A stretch of DNA of 37,321 nucleotides from DATMXT01 sp035560415 (GCA_035560415.1 DATMZG010000078.1:1-37321), one strand, 5' to 3'. Numbered from the stretch's first letter, positions 1 through 8,501 are shown. Translations and numbers: made by a program. The notes: generated by a model not told the origin, from the letters alone.

Positions 1-140
1 CACAAATATAGCGACTTGTAAATACTTACAATTTGACGGACCGCACAAAGTTTGATATGGTCTAATCAAGATATTTTGAATTAGGATTTGATTGGTATGA
101 CATTGAAATTTAGACGATATTCACAAAAAACAATACGGGC
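1..140. other. AT-rich left edge, no gene seen
   Basis: This stretch is much richer in A and T than the rest of the window. It lies downstream of the small minus-strand gene that ends at 141. I see no convincing reading frame, RNA gene or strong hairpin in it. The abrupt base-composition change could mark the edge of an acquired segment or a long intergenic region that continues outside the window; the window edge prevents a decision. Confidence 0.4.
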
Positions 141-404
141 CTAATTCAGGTGAGAGCCGCAGGGGTCGATATCGGCCCCGCCGCCCGTCGTGTCCCGGAG
201 CTTGTCGGCGCCCGACTCGGAGACAAATACGAGCTGCTGGGGATTGCCGGCCATATCCTCTCCGGAGAGCCGCAGGAAATGGGCGTTCTCCCGGTAGTCG
301 ATGGGGAGGGTCCGTCTGACCGTCTTTCCGGTCTTCTTGTCGGTCACCTCAATTGTCACACGGTCGGCCATGATCTCAAACAGGGCATTTTCACTCCCAT
401 CCAA
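141..404 (-). CDS. hypothetical protein, 87 aa
   Basis: The family is not recognised. The predicted product is small, soluble and acidic, with no signal peptide or membrane segment. Its middle (about residues 12-65) reads like a small beta-rich domain with alternating charged and hydrophobic residues; the tail is Gly- and Asp-rich. The start is a TTG, chosen because GGAGG lies 9-11 nt upstream and because a near-consensus promoter (TTGACA, 17 nt, GATAAT) lies just upstream at 434-462. No ATG fits this spacing; an in-frame alternative is not visible. It is divergent from the aldehyde oxidoreductase gene, with 129 nt between them. The promoter and ribosome site make a real gene likely, but no function can be given. 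Confidence 0.65.
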   Translation of the reverse strand: MDGSENALFEIMADRVTIEVTDKKTGKTVRRTLPIDYRENAHFLRLSGEDMAGNPQQLVFVSESGADKLRDTTGGGADIDPCGSHLN

Positions 405-433
405 GCGCGCACACCTCCAATCGTCTTATTCCC

Positions 434-462
434 ATTATCCTATATGGGAAGAGATATGTCAA
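434..462 (-). promoter_or_regulatory. Sigma-A-type promoter for the 87-aa gene
   Basis: Read on the minus strand, TTGACA (457-462) is followed by a 17-nt spacer and GATAAT (434-439). This is one mismatch from full consensus and lies about 30 nt upstream of the TTG start at 404. It sits in the 129-nt gap shared with the divergent aldehyde oxidoreductase gene, so it may influence that gene's own promoter, which I could not locate with confidence. Confidence 0.7.
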
Positions 463-533
463 CAAACGCATCCGCGCAAAACAACGCAAAAAGAGCGCAC
501 CCGGGCAAAAAACTTGAAACGGAGGAGGCCGCT

Positions 534-3278
534 ATGTACAAAAAGACATTTCTCATCAACGGCGTGGAGCGCACGCTGCTTGTCGAGGGGACGGAGACGC
601 TCGCCGCCATTCTGCGCGAGCGGCTGCTGCTGACCGGCTGCAAAATCGGCTGTGGAGAGGGCCATTGCGGAGCCTGCAACGTCATCCTGAACGGCAAGCT
701 GACCCGCTCCTGCGTCACCAAAGTCGGCAAGCTCGACGACTTTTCCACGATTGAGACCATTGAGGGCATCGGCACCGTGCAAAACCTTCATCCACTTCAG
801 GCCGCATGGATGGCTTACGGCTGCGCCCAGTGCGGATTTTGCAGCCCCGGATTCATCGTCAGCGCCAAGGCTCTGCTCGACTCGAACCAGAGTCCGACAA
901 GGGAAGAGGTCAGAAGCTGGTTTGACAAAAACCGCAACCTCTGCCGCTGCACCGGCTATAAGCCGCTCATCGACGCCGTCATGGCTGCGGCCGCCGTCAT
1001 GCGGGGCGAGATGAGCAAAGAAGACCTCATGTTCAGTCCGGTGGACAACAAAATCATCGGCACGTCCTTTGTGCGCCCGTCGGCCGCTATGAAAGTCACC
1101 GGCACATGGGACTTCGGGGCCGACGAGGCGCTGCATATGCCGGAGGACACGCTGCGCTTAGCCCTTGTCCAGGCCGAGGTCTCCCACGCCAACATCCGCG
1201 GTGTCGACGCCTCCGAGGCCGAGAAAATGCCGGGCGTATTCAAAGTCATCACGGCCAAAGACGTCCCGGGCAAAAACCGCATCAACGGGCTCGTCATGCT
1301 GCCCTATAACAACAAGTGCGACGGGTGGGACCGCCCCATCCTCTGCGATGAAAAAGTCTTCCAGTACGGCGACGCCGTCGCCATCGTCGCGGCCGACACC
1401 GAGGCCCACGCACGGGCCGCCGCCAAGGCCGTCAAACTCGACCTCGAGGTGCTGCCGGCCTACATGAGCGCCCCGGAGGCCCTCGCCCCCGACGCCATTG
1501 AAATCCACCCCGGCGTACCAAACGCCTATTTCGAGAACAGCTGCATCAAGGGGCCCGACTTCGACTTTGACGGAGCCCCCAATGTCGCCGAGGTCGAGAG
1601 CTACTGCTCCCGCCAGCCCCACCTCTACTTAGAGCCCGACAACGGCTACGCCTACATCGATGAGGACGGCATGCTGACCGTCCACTCCAAGTCCATCGGC
1701 ATTCACCTGCACATGGCCATGATCGCCGACGGCGTCGGCGTGCCCATGGATAAGCTGCGCATTGTCCAGAACAACGCCGGCGGCACTTTCGGCTACAAGT
1801 TCTCGCCCACCAACGAGGCCATTCTGGGCGTTGCGGCGCTGGTCACAAAGCGGCCGGTCTCCTTAAACTTCAACATGTACCAGTCCATCACCTATACCGG
1901 CAAGCGCAGCCCCGGCCACATGCACGTGAAACTCGCGGCCGACAAGGACGGCAAGCTCTTGGGACTGTGGGGCAACAACTATATCGACCACGGCCCCTAC
2001 TCGGAGTTCGGGGATCTTCTGACCCACCGCCTCTCCCAGTTCACGGGCGCCGGCTACCACATCCCGACCATCCGCAACAAGAACACGACGGTCTTCACAA
2101 ACCACGCCTGGGGCTCGGCCTTCCGCTCCTACGGCTCGCCGCAGGCCTATATGGGCAGCGAGCTCGCAATTGACGTGCTGGCCGCCCAGATGGGGAAGGA
2201 CCCCTTTGACATCCGCGAGATGAACTGCTACAAGGCCGGCGAGAAGTCGACGACCCCAACCGGTTTTAAGCCCGACGTTTACTGCGAGGAGGGGCTCTTC
2301 AAGCTCGCCCGGCCGAAGTACGAGGAGGCCAAAAAGCGGGTGGCCGAAAAGAACGCGGCGTCGGACGGCAAGGTGAAATACGGCGTCGGCGTCTCCTTAG
2401 GCGTCTATGGCTGCGGCCTCGACGGCGTCGACAGCTCGGAGGCCTGGGTCGACCTCAACCCCGACGGCACCGTGACGGTGCGCAACTCCTGGGAGGACCA
2501 CGGCCAGGGCGCCGACATCGGCACGCTGACAGCCGCCCACGAGACGCTGCGCACGGCCGGCTTTACCCCCGACAGGATCAAGCTCGACCTCTGCGACACC
2601 AAGCGCACCCCCAACTCCGGCCCCGCGGGCGGCAGCCGCTCGGCCGTCATGACCGGCAACGCCATTCGCCTCGCCTGCGAGAAGCTGCTTGAGGGCATGA
2701 AAAAGCCCGGGGGCGGCTGGCGCACCTACGACGAGATGAAGGCGGAGGGGCTCGAGACCCACTGCGTCGGCAAATGGGTCGCCACCTACTGCTCCACCAA
2801 CCCCATCGACCAGGCCACCTCGCAGGGCGAGCCCTTCTCGGTCTACATGTACACCATTTTCCTGCCGGAGGTCGCGGTCGACACCGAGACCGGCAAAGTG
2901 ACGGTCGAGAAGTTCACGGCCGTGGCGGACTGCGGCACCATCTTAAACCGGCTCGCCGTCGACGGCAACTTCTACGGCGGTCTGGCTCAGGGCGTCGGCC
3001 TTGCGCTTTCGGAGGACTTCGAGGACCTCAAAAAGCACACGTCGCTGCTGCGCTGCGGCATCCCCTACGCCAAGGACGTCCCGGACGACATGGAGATTCT
3101 CTATCTCGAGACCCCGCGGCCCGAGGGCCCCTACGGCGCCGCCGGCTGCGGCGAGGCCCCGCTCGACGCGCCCCACCCGGCCATTCTCAACGCCATTTTC
3201 AACGCAACCGGTGCCCGCATCACTCGCGTGCCGGCCCTGCCCGAAGTCGTGCTGGAGGCGCTGAGAAAAGCTCACTAA
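534..3278 (+). CDS. mop: Molybdopterin-dependent aldehyde oxidoreductase, xanthine oxidase family (Mop type)
   Basis: This 914-aa protein is the size of Desulfovibrio gigas MOP (about 907 aa), a cytoplasmic molybdenum enzyme that oxidises aldehydes to carboxylic acids using water. Visible domains are a plant-type [2Fe-2S] ferredoxin domain (Cys 40, 45, 48, 60), a second [2Fe-2S] helical domain (Cys 100, 103, 137, 139 in CGFC and CRC motifs), then the long molybdopterin-binding region. As recalled, these Cys numbers match those of D. gigas MOP. Near the C-terminus, GCGEAPLDAPHPA supplies the catalytic Glu (about residue 874). There is no FAD domain, so electrons must go to a separate partner, probably the following genes. 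The ATG at 534 was chosen because GGAGGAGG lies just upstream and the ferredoxin domain begins there; the frame stays open upstream to 150 but is not domain-like. The true substrate cannot be read from sequence. Confidence 0.93.
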   Translation: MYKKTFLINGVERTLLVEGTETLAAILRERLLLTGCKIGCGEGHCGACNVILNGKLTRSCVTKVGKLDDFSTIETIEGIGTVQNLHPLQAAWMAYGCAQCGFCSPGFIVSAKALLDSNQSPTREEVRSWFDKNRNLCRCTGYKPLIDAVMAAAAVMRGEMSKEDLMFSPVDNKIIGTSFVRPSAAMKVTGTWDFGADEALHMPEDTLRLALVQAEVSHANIRGVDASEAEKMPGVFKVITAKDVPGKNRINGLVMLPYNNKCDGWDRPILCDEKVFQYGDAVAIVAADTEAHARAAAKAVKLDLEVLPAYMSAPEALAPDAIEIHPGVPNAYFENSCIKGPDFDFDGAPNVAEVESYCSRQPHLYLEPDNGYAYIDEDGMLTVHSKSIGIHLHMAMIADGVGVPMDKLRIVQNNAGGTFGYKFSPTNEAILGVAALVTKRPVSLNFNMYQSITYTGKRSPGHMHVKLAADKDGKLLGLWGNNYIDHGPYSEFGDLLTHRLSQFTGAGYHIPTIRNKNTTVFTNHAWGSAFRSYGSPQAYMGSELAIDVLAAQMGKDPFDIREMNCYKAGEKSTTPTGFKPDVYCEEGLFKLARPKYEEAKKRVAEKNAASDGKVKYGVGVSLGVYGCGLDGVDSSEAWVDLNPDGTVTVRNSWEDHGQGADIGTLTAAHETLRTAGFTPDRIKLDLCDTKRTPNSGPAGGSRSAVMTGNAIRLACEKLLEGMKKPGGGWRTYDEMKAEGLETHCVGKWVATYCSTNPIDQATSQGEPFSVYMYTIFLPEVAVDTETGKVTVEKFTAVADCGTILNRLAVDGNFYGGLAQGVGLALSEDFEDLKKHTSLLRCGIPYAKDVPDDMEILYLETPRPEGPYGAAGCGEAPLDAPHPAILNAIFNATGARITRVPALPEVVLEALRKAH

Positions 3279-3296
3279 AAGGCCCTGATTATAGGA

Positions 3297-3332
3297 CGGA
3301 TACGCAAGGCGGCTTGCCGCCTTGCGTATCCG
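3297..3332 (+). terminator. 17-bp perfect hairpin between mop and the next gene
   Basis: Positions 3297-3313 pair perfectly with 3316-3332, leaving a two-base apical gap (a CTTG tetraloop in practice). The hairpin begins 18 nt after the mop stop codon. It is not followed by a clean T tract, so it is more likely a partial terminator, an mRNA 3'-end stabiliser or a processing site that lets mop be expressed above the downstream genes than a full intrinsic terminator. Confidence 0.6.
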
Positions 3333-3376
3333 CATTTCCCTAATAAGCGCAGCCCCGGCAGGCAGAAAGGGAGCCC

Positions 3377-5656
3377 ATGGACAAATTTCAGGAGAGATCG
3401 ACGAGAACCTACCGGCAAAAGCAGATGCTTTCAAAAGCCGAGCTCGAAGCCCGCGAAAAGGTCTGCATCTATGATGAGCCGGCCTTTTGCGCGGCCGCCT
3501 GCCCTTTAAAGCTCGACGGCAGGGCCTTTGTCGCAAAAATGAAAGAGGGCGACTTTACGGGCGGGCGCGCCATGCTTGAGCGCATCGCCCCCTTTCCGCT
3601 CATTTTGGCGGGCGGGTGCGAGTCCCCCTGCGCCGCGGCCTGCCGGCTGTCGGAAATGGGAGAGGGCATTGGCATGTCGGCCCTTGAGCGGGCCGCCGTC
3701 AAGTACGGCACCCCAAAGGGCGGACGCGGCATGTTCAAAATTAAAAAGAGCAAAAAGGCGGCGGTGCTCGGCGGCGATCTCTTTACCCTCGCCCTCGCCG
3801 GCGAGCTTGCGGCAAAGAGCTACCCGGTCACATTTTTTGTTGAGGAGCAAAACGCCACGGCCCTGATGGCCCGCTGCGCCCCTTTTCTGGACAAAGAGGC
3901 GCAGGCCGCCGAGGCGCAGCGGCTTTGCGGCATGGAAATAGACCTCGTATACGGCAGCCGCCTTGACGGGGCGCTTTTCACACGGGCAAAAGAGGCGTAC
4001 GACATCGCCTGCCTGTCGGAGGAGGCGCGAAAAGCACTGCTGGCCGAGGAGCCGGACCCCGACACCCTCGTCTGTGCGGGGGCAGGCGTCGTCGCCGGAA
4101 CGCCGGAGGCGGCCTGGGGCACCCTTGCGGCGCTTTATAGCGCAAAGCGGGCGGCCCTGTCGGTCGACAGGCTCGCGCAGGGCATGGACCCCGCCGCCAG
4201 CAGAGGCGCGGAAGGCCCCGTCGTCTCCCGGCTGTACACGGACCTGTCGGGCGCCGTCCCCTCGAAAAGAGTGCCGGAGGGGGAGGGCTACACGCCGGGG
4301 GAGGCGAAGGCCGAGGCCGGCCGGTGCATCCAGTGTCGGTGCGAGGAGTGCTTCAAGGGCTGCGCCTACCTTGCGCATTATGGGAAGTCGCCAAAGGCCC
4401 TGACCCGTGAAATTTACAACAACGTCAGCATCATCATGGGCGACCACACGATGAACAAGCCCATCAATTCCTGCGCACTCTGCGGGCAGTGCGCCGTCAC
4501 CTGCCCCCACGGCTACGACATGGCCGACATCTGCCATATGGCCAGAGAGAACATGGTCGCCACCGGCAAAATGCCACTGGCCCCCCACGAGTTCGCGTTG
4601 TACGACATGCTCTTTTCAAACGGCGAGGCCTTTCTGGCCCGCCCGCAGGAAAAGGATAAGCCCTCGAAATACGTCTTTTTCCCCGGCTGCCAGACGGCGG
4701 CCCTCTCACCCGCTACGGTCGCCGCCGCGTACAGGGACCTTGCCGCACGGCTGCCCGGCGGCGTGGCCCTCATGCTCGGCTGCTGCGGTGCCATCGCCGA
4801 TTGGGCCGGCCGGTACGAGCTGCTCGGTGAGACGACCGAATTTTTGAAAAACGAGCTTGCAAAGCTCCATGACCCCGAGCTCATTGCGGGCTGTCCCACC
4901 TGCAAGAAGACGCTCGAAAAGACGCTCGGGCGCAAAGTCCTGAACATCTACGAGGTGCTGGCCGACCTCGGCGTCTCCCCGCCGCAGCCGGAAGAGGGCC
5001 GCAGCGTCGTGCTGCACGACGCCTGCGGGGCAAGGGGAGATGCCGCCATGCGGGCGGCTGTGGAGAAAATCGCCGGGGAGGTCGGGCTTTCGGTCAAAAA
5101 GGCGGCTGACTCGGGCGACCGCACCCCCTGCTGCGGCTACGGCGGGCTTGTCATGTACGCCAACCGCGAGGTCGCGCACGAGATGGCCGAAAAGTGCACC
5201 GGGCTTGAAGGTGCCTACGTCACCTACTGCATGAACTGCAAGGACCGGTTTGCACGGGAAGGCAAGGAGTCCGCCCACATTCTGGAGCTGGTCTACGGCA
5301 TTCCCCCGGGGCAGCCGCCCGACATCTCGGAGAAACGCAAAAACCGCTTGCAATTGAAAAAAGACCTGCTTAAAGCGTGTTGGGGAGAACAAATAGAGGA
5401 AGAGATGACCGATTTTCCGCTTGAAATCACGCCCCAGGCCCGCGCCCTCATGGACGACCGCATGATTTTGGACGCCGACGTCATCCGGGTCATCAAGGAC
5501 TACCGGAAGACGGGCGAGGCCGTCTTTGACGGGGAGACGGGGCTGCTCACGGCGCGGTCCCGCGTCGGCAACGTGACGTTCTGGGCCGTGTTTGAGGAGC
5601 GGGACGGCGGATATCTGGTCCACAGGGCTTACAGCCACAGAATGACGGTGAGTTGA
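3377..5656 (+). CDS. Fe-S/CCG-domain electron-transfer protein (pyridine nucleotide-disulfide oxidoreductase/dicluster-binding family)
   Basis: This 759-aa multidomain redox protein probably passes electrons to or from the aldehyde oxidoreductase. The N-terminus has GltD-like helical Fe-S Cys motifs (CAAACP near residue 40; CESPCAAAC near 80). A short Rossmann-like stretch near 130-150 (AAVLGGDLFTLALAGE) lacks the usual GxGxxG, so nucleotide binding is doubtful. Next come two ferredoxin clusters (CIQCRCEECFKGC near 317; CALCGQCAVTCP near 365) and two HdrB/GlpC-like cysteine-rich CCG segments (LGCCG near 468 with GCPTC near 507; PCCGYGG near 586 with CMNC near 619). The last ~80 residues form a separate domain I do not recognise. 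It follows mop by 98 nt and precedes the small redox gene by 8 nt. It resembles the DVU_1558-type partner of Mop enzymes, as recalled. A GGGAG site precedes the ATG. Confidence 0.82.
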   Translation: MDKFQERSTRTYRQKQMLSKAELEAREKVCIYDEPAFCAAACPLKLDGRAFVAKMKEGDFTGGRAMLERIAPFPLILAGGCESPCAAACRLSEMGEGIGMSALERAAVKYGTPKGGRGMFKIKKSKKAAVLGGDLFTLALAGELAAKSYPVTFFVEEQNATALMARCAPFLDKEAQAAEAQRLCGMEIDLVYGSRLDGALFTRAKEAYDIACLSEEARKALLAEEPDPDTLVCAGAGVVAGTPEAAWGTLAALYSAKRAALSVDRLAQGMDPAASRGAEGPVVSRLYTDLSGAVPSKRVPEGEGYTPGEAKAEAGRCIQCRCEECFKGCAYLAHYGKSPKALTREIYNNVSIIMGDHTMNKPINSCALCGQCAVTCPHGYDMADICHMARENMVATGKMPLAPHEFALYDMLFSNGEAFLARPQEKDKPSKYVFFPGCQTAALSPATVAAAYRDLAARLPGGVALMLGCCGAIADWAGRYELLGETTEFLKNELAKLHDPELIAGCPTCKKTLEKTLGRKVLNIYEVLADLGVSPPQPEEGRSVVLHDACGARGDAAMRAAVEKIAGEVGLSVKKAADSGDRTPCCGYGGLVMYANREVAHEMAEKCTGLEGAYVTYCMNCKDRFAREGKESAHILELVYGIPPGQPPDISEKRKNRLQLKKDLLKACWGEQIEEEMTDFPLEITPQARALMDDRMILDADVIRVIKDYRKTGEAVFDGETGLLTARSRVGNVTFWAVFEERDGGYLVHRAYSHRMTVS

Positions 5657-5664
5657 GGTGCGGC

Positions 5665-5889
5665 ATGGCTGAAGAGAAGAAAAATTATTATGAAATTGAA
5701 AAACTGGGCAAGCTGACTTGCCAAAAGTGCAATGTCCCGCTGGTCAAAGGCAGCGCCACTTTCGCCTATCTCGACAACGCCTTTCCGGTCGAGCTTCCGG
5801 TCTGCCCCAGGTGCGGGTTTGTCTATGTGCCGGAGGAGCTGGCGCTCGGCAAGGTGCTGTCGGTCGAGCGGGCGCTGGAGGACAAGTGA
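5665..5889 (+). CDS. Small zinc-ribbon-like redox protein (DVU_1557 family)
   Basis: This 74-aa protein carries two CxxC knuckles, CQKC and CPRC, about 30 residues apart, the layout of a rubredoxin-like or zinc-ribbon fold. It could carry one Fe or Zn atom and shuttle electrons or hold a partner. The ATG at 5665 is chosen because GAGGTG lies just upstream; a TTG at 5653 in frame is less likely. Its stop overlaps the next start (TGATG). The family is seen beside Mop aldehyde oxidoreductases and TrsS-type radical SAM genes, from memory of the Desulfovibrio DVU_1557 neighbourhood. Metal identity and role are not known. Confidence 0.78.
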   Translation: MAEEKKNYYEIEKLGKLTCQKCNVPLVKGSATFAYLDNAFPVELPVCPRCGFVYVPEELALGKVLSVERALEDK

Positions 5890-7268
5890 TGCCAAATAAA
5901 CCCCGCATACCTGTCCGCCGGCTTACGGCAAAGAAAAAAGTGTGCGCGCCCCGGCGCTTTTCAAAGACGAGGAGCGTCTGCCCCGTCTGCCTTGCCGTCG
6001 TCGACGCATGGCGCACCATCGGGGAGGACGGCAGAATCTATCTCGAAAAGAGCTGCCCTCTCCACGGGGACTTTTCGGCCTTGATTTGGGACGGGCCGCT
6101 TGAAGAGTACAAGGCCTGGGGCCGGGACAATCGCGGCAACGCCCCAAAAGTGGCCCTGCCCGCCGTCAAGGGCTGTCCGCGCGACTGCGGGCTCTGTGAA
6201 AACCACGAGAGCGCCGGCTGCTGCGTGCTGCTCGAACTCACAAGCCGGTGCAATGTGAACTGCCCGGTCTGCTTCGCCTCGTCGGGTGAGCGGGGCCGCG
6301 ACGCCCCGATGGGGGAGATTGAGGGGCTATACGACATGCTGATGGCCCGCGGCGGCCCCTTCAACATCCAGCTCTCGGGCGGCGAGCCGACGGTCCGGGA
6401 CGACCTGCCCCAAATCATCGCCCTCGGCAGGGAAAAAGGGTTTACATTTTTCCAGCTCAACACAAACGGCCTGCGGTTGGCTGAGGAGGAGGGCTACGCA
6501 AAGAGCCTTGCCGAAGCCGGCCTCTCCTGCGTGTTTTTGCAGTTTGACGGGCTGACCGAGACCCCGAACCGCATCCTGCGGGGCAGGGAGCTGCTGCCGG
6601 AAAAGCTCGCCGCCATTGAGGCCTGCAAAGCGGCGGAGCTGTCCGTCGTGCTGGTGCCGACTGTCGCGCCCGGCGTCAACGACGGGGAGCTCGGCGCAAT
6701 TTTGGATTTTGCGCTGTCCCTCTCGCCCCACGTGCGGGGGGTGCACTTTCAGCCCATCAGCTACTTCGGCCGGTGCGCCCTCGAAGCGCCCTTAGAGCGG
6801 CTGACCATCCCCAAAATGCTGCGGCTCATTGAAAGTCAGACAGACGGGCGCATGAAAGCGGCTGACTTTGCGGGCGGCGGGGCCGAAAGCCCCTACTGCT
6901 CTTTCCACGCGAGCTACCGCCTTGGGGAAAACGGCGCCCTCAAACCGCTTGCCAGACGGCAGGACGCCTGCTGCTGCGTCAAGTCCTCGCAGGCCAGAGA
7001 CACGGTGGCCTGGCAGTGGGGGAGCGGCGAGGCGCCCGCCGACCCCGGGGAGACGCCGGGCGGCACCGCCTCCCTCGACGCCTTTTTGGCGCAGGCGAGG
7101 GCTTCCACATTCACCGTCTCGGGCATGCTGTTTCAGGACGCCTTCACGCTCGACCTCGAACGGCTTCGCCGCTGCTACATCTGCGAGGCCGACCGGGAGC
7201 GGGGAATGGTGCCCTTTTGCGCCTACAACCTGACCGATTTGGGGGGCAGGGCCCTTTACCGGAAATGA
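5889..7268 (+). CDS. trsS: Radical SAM protein, TrsS-like
   Basis: This 459-aa protein has the canonical radical SAM motif CNVNCPVC (residues 121-128), which binds a [4Fe-4S] cluster and S-adenosylmethionine, and the SAM-contacting SGGEPTVR segment near 166. Upstream lie extra Cys groups: SVCPVC (29-34), SCPLHG (55-60) and GCPRDCGLC (95-103). A C-terminal CCC-containing segment follows the barrel. The layout, an N-terminal CPxC knuckle before the barrel, fits the radical SAM (seleno)protein TrsS family, where the first knuckle residue is often selenocysteine; here it is Cys (TGC). More distantly it resembles the MJ0619/Tes group. The reaction is not known; the cassette suggests cofactor, lipid or substrate modification linked to the aldehyde oxidoreductase. 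The ATG overlaps the upstream stop, implying translational coupling. Family call good, symbol tentative. Confidence 0.75.
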   Translation: MPNKPRIPVRRLTAKKKVCAPRRFSKTRSVCPVCLAVVDAWRTIGEDGRIYLEKSCPLHGDFSALIWDGPLEEYKAWGRDNRGNAPKVALPAVKGCPRDCGLCENHESAGCCVLLELTSRCNVNCPVCFASSGERGRDAPMGEIEGLYDMLMARGGPFNIQLSGGEPTVRDDLPQIIALGREKGFTFFQLNTNGLRLAEEEGYAKSLAEAGLSCVFLQFDGLTETPNRILRGRELLPEKLAAIEACKAAELSVVLVPTVAPGVNDGELGAILDFALSLSPHVRGVHFQPISYFGRCALEAPLERLTIPKMLRLIESQTDGRMKAADFAGGGAESPYCSFHASYRLGENGALKPLARRQDACCCVKSSQARDTVAWQWGSGEAPADPGETPGGTASLDAFLAQARASTFTVSGMLFQDAFTLDLERLRRCYICEADRERGMVPFCAYNLTDLGGRALYRK

Positions 7269-8473
7269 GCGGTTCAAGGCTGGACAACTGGATCATGGAG
7301 ACCGAGGGACTGCCCGCCCTCGACAGAGCCGCGCTGGAAGAGCTCCAGCTCGGCCGCTTAAACGCACTCTTAAAAAGAGAGCGGGAGCGGGCCGGGTTTT
7401 ACAAAAGCCTGCCGGAGGCCTTGTGCAGCCTTGGCGATTTGAGCGGGCTGCCCTTCACGACAGAGGCCGACCTCGCCCAAAACGCCGCCGGCATGCTGCT
7501 GCTCTCACAGAGAGAAGTCGAACGCGTCATCACCGACCGGACGAGCGGCACCGCGGCCCCCCCGAAGCGGGTTTTTTACACCGAGGGCGATATGGCCGCA
7601 ACGGTGGGATTTTTCGCGGCGGGGCTCGGGGAACTCGTGTATCCGGGCGACGCCGTCCTCATCACCATGCCCTTTTCGGCTGGCGGGGGGCTGGGCGAGC
7701 TCATCGCCAAAGCCATCCTCCGCCTCGAGGCCCGGCCGGTGCGGGCCGGAGTCGGAAAAAGCTACGGCGAACTTGCGGCGCTGATTGAAAAAGAACATCC
7801 GACGGCCTACGTCGGCATGCCGGTGCCGCTGCTCTCGCTGCTGCGGTTTTGCGGCCCCATGTCTCTAAAAAGGGCGCTGGTCTCAGCCGACACGCTGCCC
7901 CAAAGCGTCGGAGAGGACGCCGGGCGCATTTTGGGAGAGCGCCTCTTCCCCCACTACGGCTCCCGCGAAATCGGGCTTGGCGGCGCTGTCACCTGCCCGG
8001 CCCACGAGGGCATGCACATCCGCGAAAACCACATCATCGCCGAGATTGTGGACGACGAGGGGAGTCCGCTCCCGGACGGGGAGCTGGGCCTGCTTGCCGT
8101 CACCACCATCGGGCTGGAGGCCATCCCCCTCATCCGGTACCTGACGGGGGACGCCGCCCGCATCCTGCCGGGGGCGTGCCGGTGCGGCGGGGTCACAAAG
8201 AGGCTTGCCGATGTGCGCCGCATTGCGGCGGGACGTGATATCGCTGAGCTTGACAGCGCCCTCTTTTGCGAGCCAAACCTTGTCGACTTCGCCGCTTTCT
8301 TATCGGACGGCGGGCTCAATATTGACGCCCTGACTTTGGACGGCAGTGCCGGCCGGCTTTTGGTGCTCGCAAAAACCGTGCTGCCGGAGCTGCAAATTTC
8401 GGTCAGGGCCCGCAGGGCCCACATGGAGGACACGCCCTGCTACTTAGCTAAACGGAAGTTTCTTACAACATAA
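7265..8473 (+). CDS. AMP-forming acyl-CoA ligase-like protein (DVU_1553 family, PaaK-like)
   Basis: This 402-aa protein belongs to the adenylate-forming superfamily, close to phenylacetate-CoA ligase. It carries the phosphate-binding loop TSGTAAPPK (near residue 92), an HYGSREIG segment equivalent to the adenine-binding YGxTE motif, and the GELGLLAVTTI...PLIRYLTGD region typical of PaaK-like enzymes. Such enzymes activate a carboxylate to an acyl-AMP and then a thioester. Activating the acid made by the aldehyde oxidoreductase is a natural guess, but the substrate cannot be read from sequence. The start overlaps the radical SAM stop by 4 nt (ATGA), and a strong terminator follows, so this closes the cassette. 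It is shorter than classical PaaK (about 430-440 aa). Confidence 0.8.
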   Translation: MSGSRLDNWIMETEGLPALDRAALEELQLGRLNALLKRERERAGFYKSLPEALCSLGDLSGLPFTTEADLAQNAAGMLLLSQREVERVITDRTSGTAAPPKRVFYTEGDMAATVGFFAAGLGELVYPGDAVLITMPFSAGGGLGELIAKAILRLEARPVRAGVGKSYGELAALIEKEHPTAYVGMPVPLLSLLRFCGPMSLKRALVSADTLPQSVGEDAGRILGERLFPHYGSREIGLGGAVTCPAHEGMHIRENHIIAEIVDDEGSPLPDGELGLLAVTTIGLEAIPLIRYLTGDAARILPGACRCGGVTKRLADVRRIAAGRDIAELDSALFCEPNLVDFAAFLSDGGLNIDALTLDGSAGRLLVLAKTVLPELQISVRARRAHMEDTPCYLAKRKFLTT

Positions 8474-8501
8474 AAGGCCGGGGGATGCCCCCGGCCTTTT
8501 T
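8472..8501. terminator. Intrinsic terminator ending the mop cassette
   Basis: A 9-bp perfect GC-rich stem (8476-8484 with 8488-8496), a three-base loop and five Ts follow directly on the stop codon of the CoA-ligase-like gene. The four As before the stem also make it a usable terminator for the convergent minus-strand gene ending at 8513. Confidence 0.92.

Noticed and set aside
150..533. In-frame upstream extension of the aldehyde oxidoreductase
   Set aside because: The frame is open, but the ferredoxin domain, the Cys numbering of the family and the GGAGGAGG site all place the start at 534. The extension overlaps the small minus-strand gene and its promoter.
3506..4588. 360-codon minus-strand frame inside the CCG-domain gene
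   Set aside because: Antisense to well-defined Fe-S motifs; arginine-rich, no domain.
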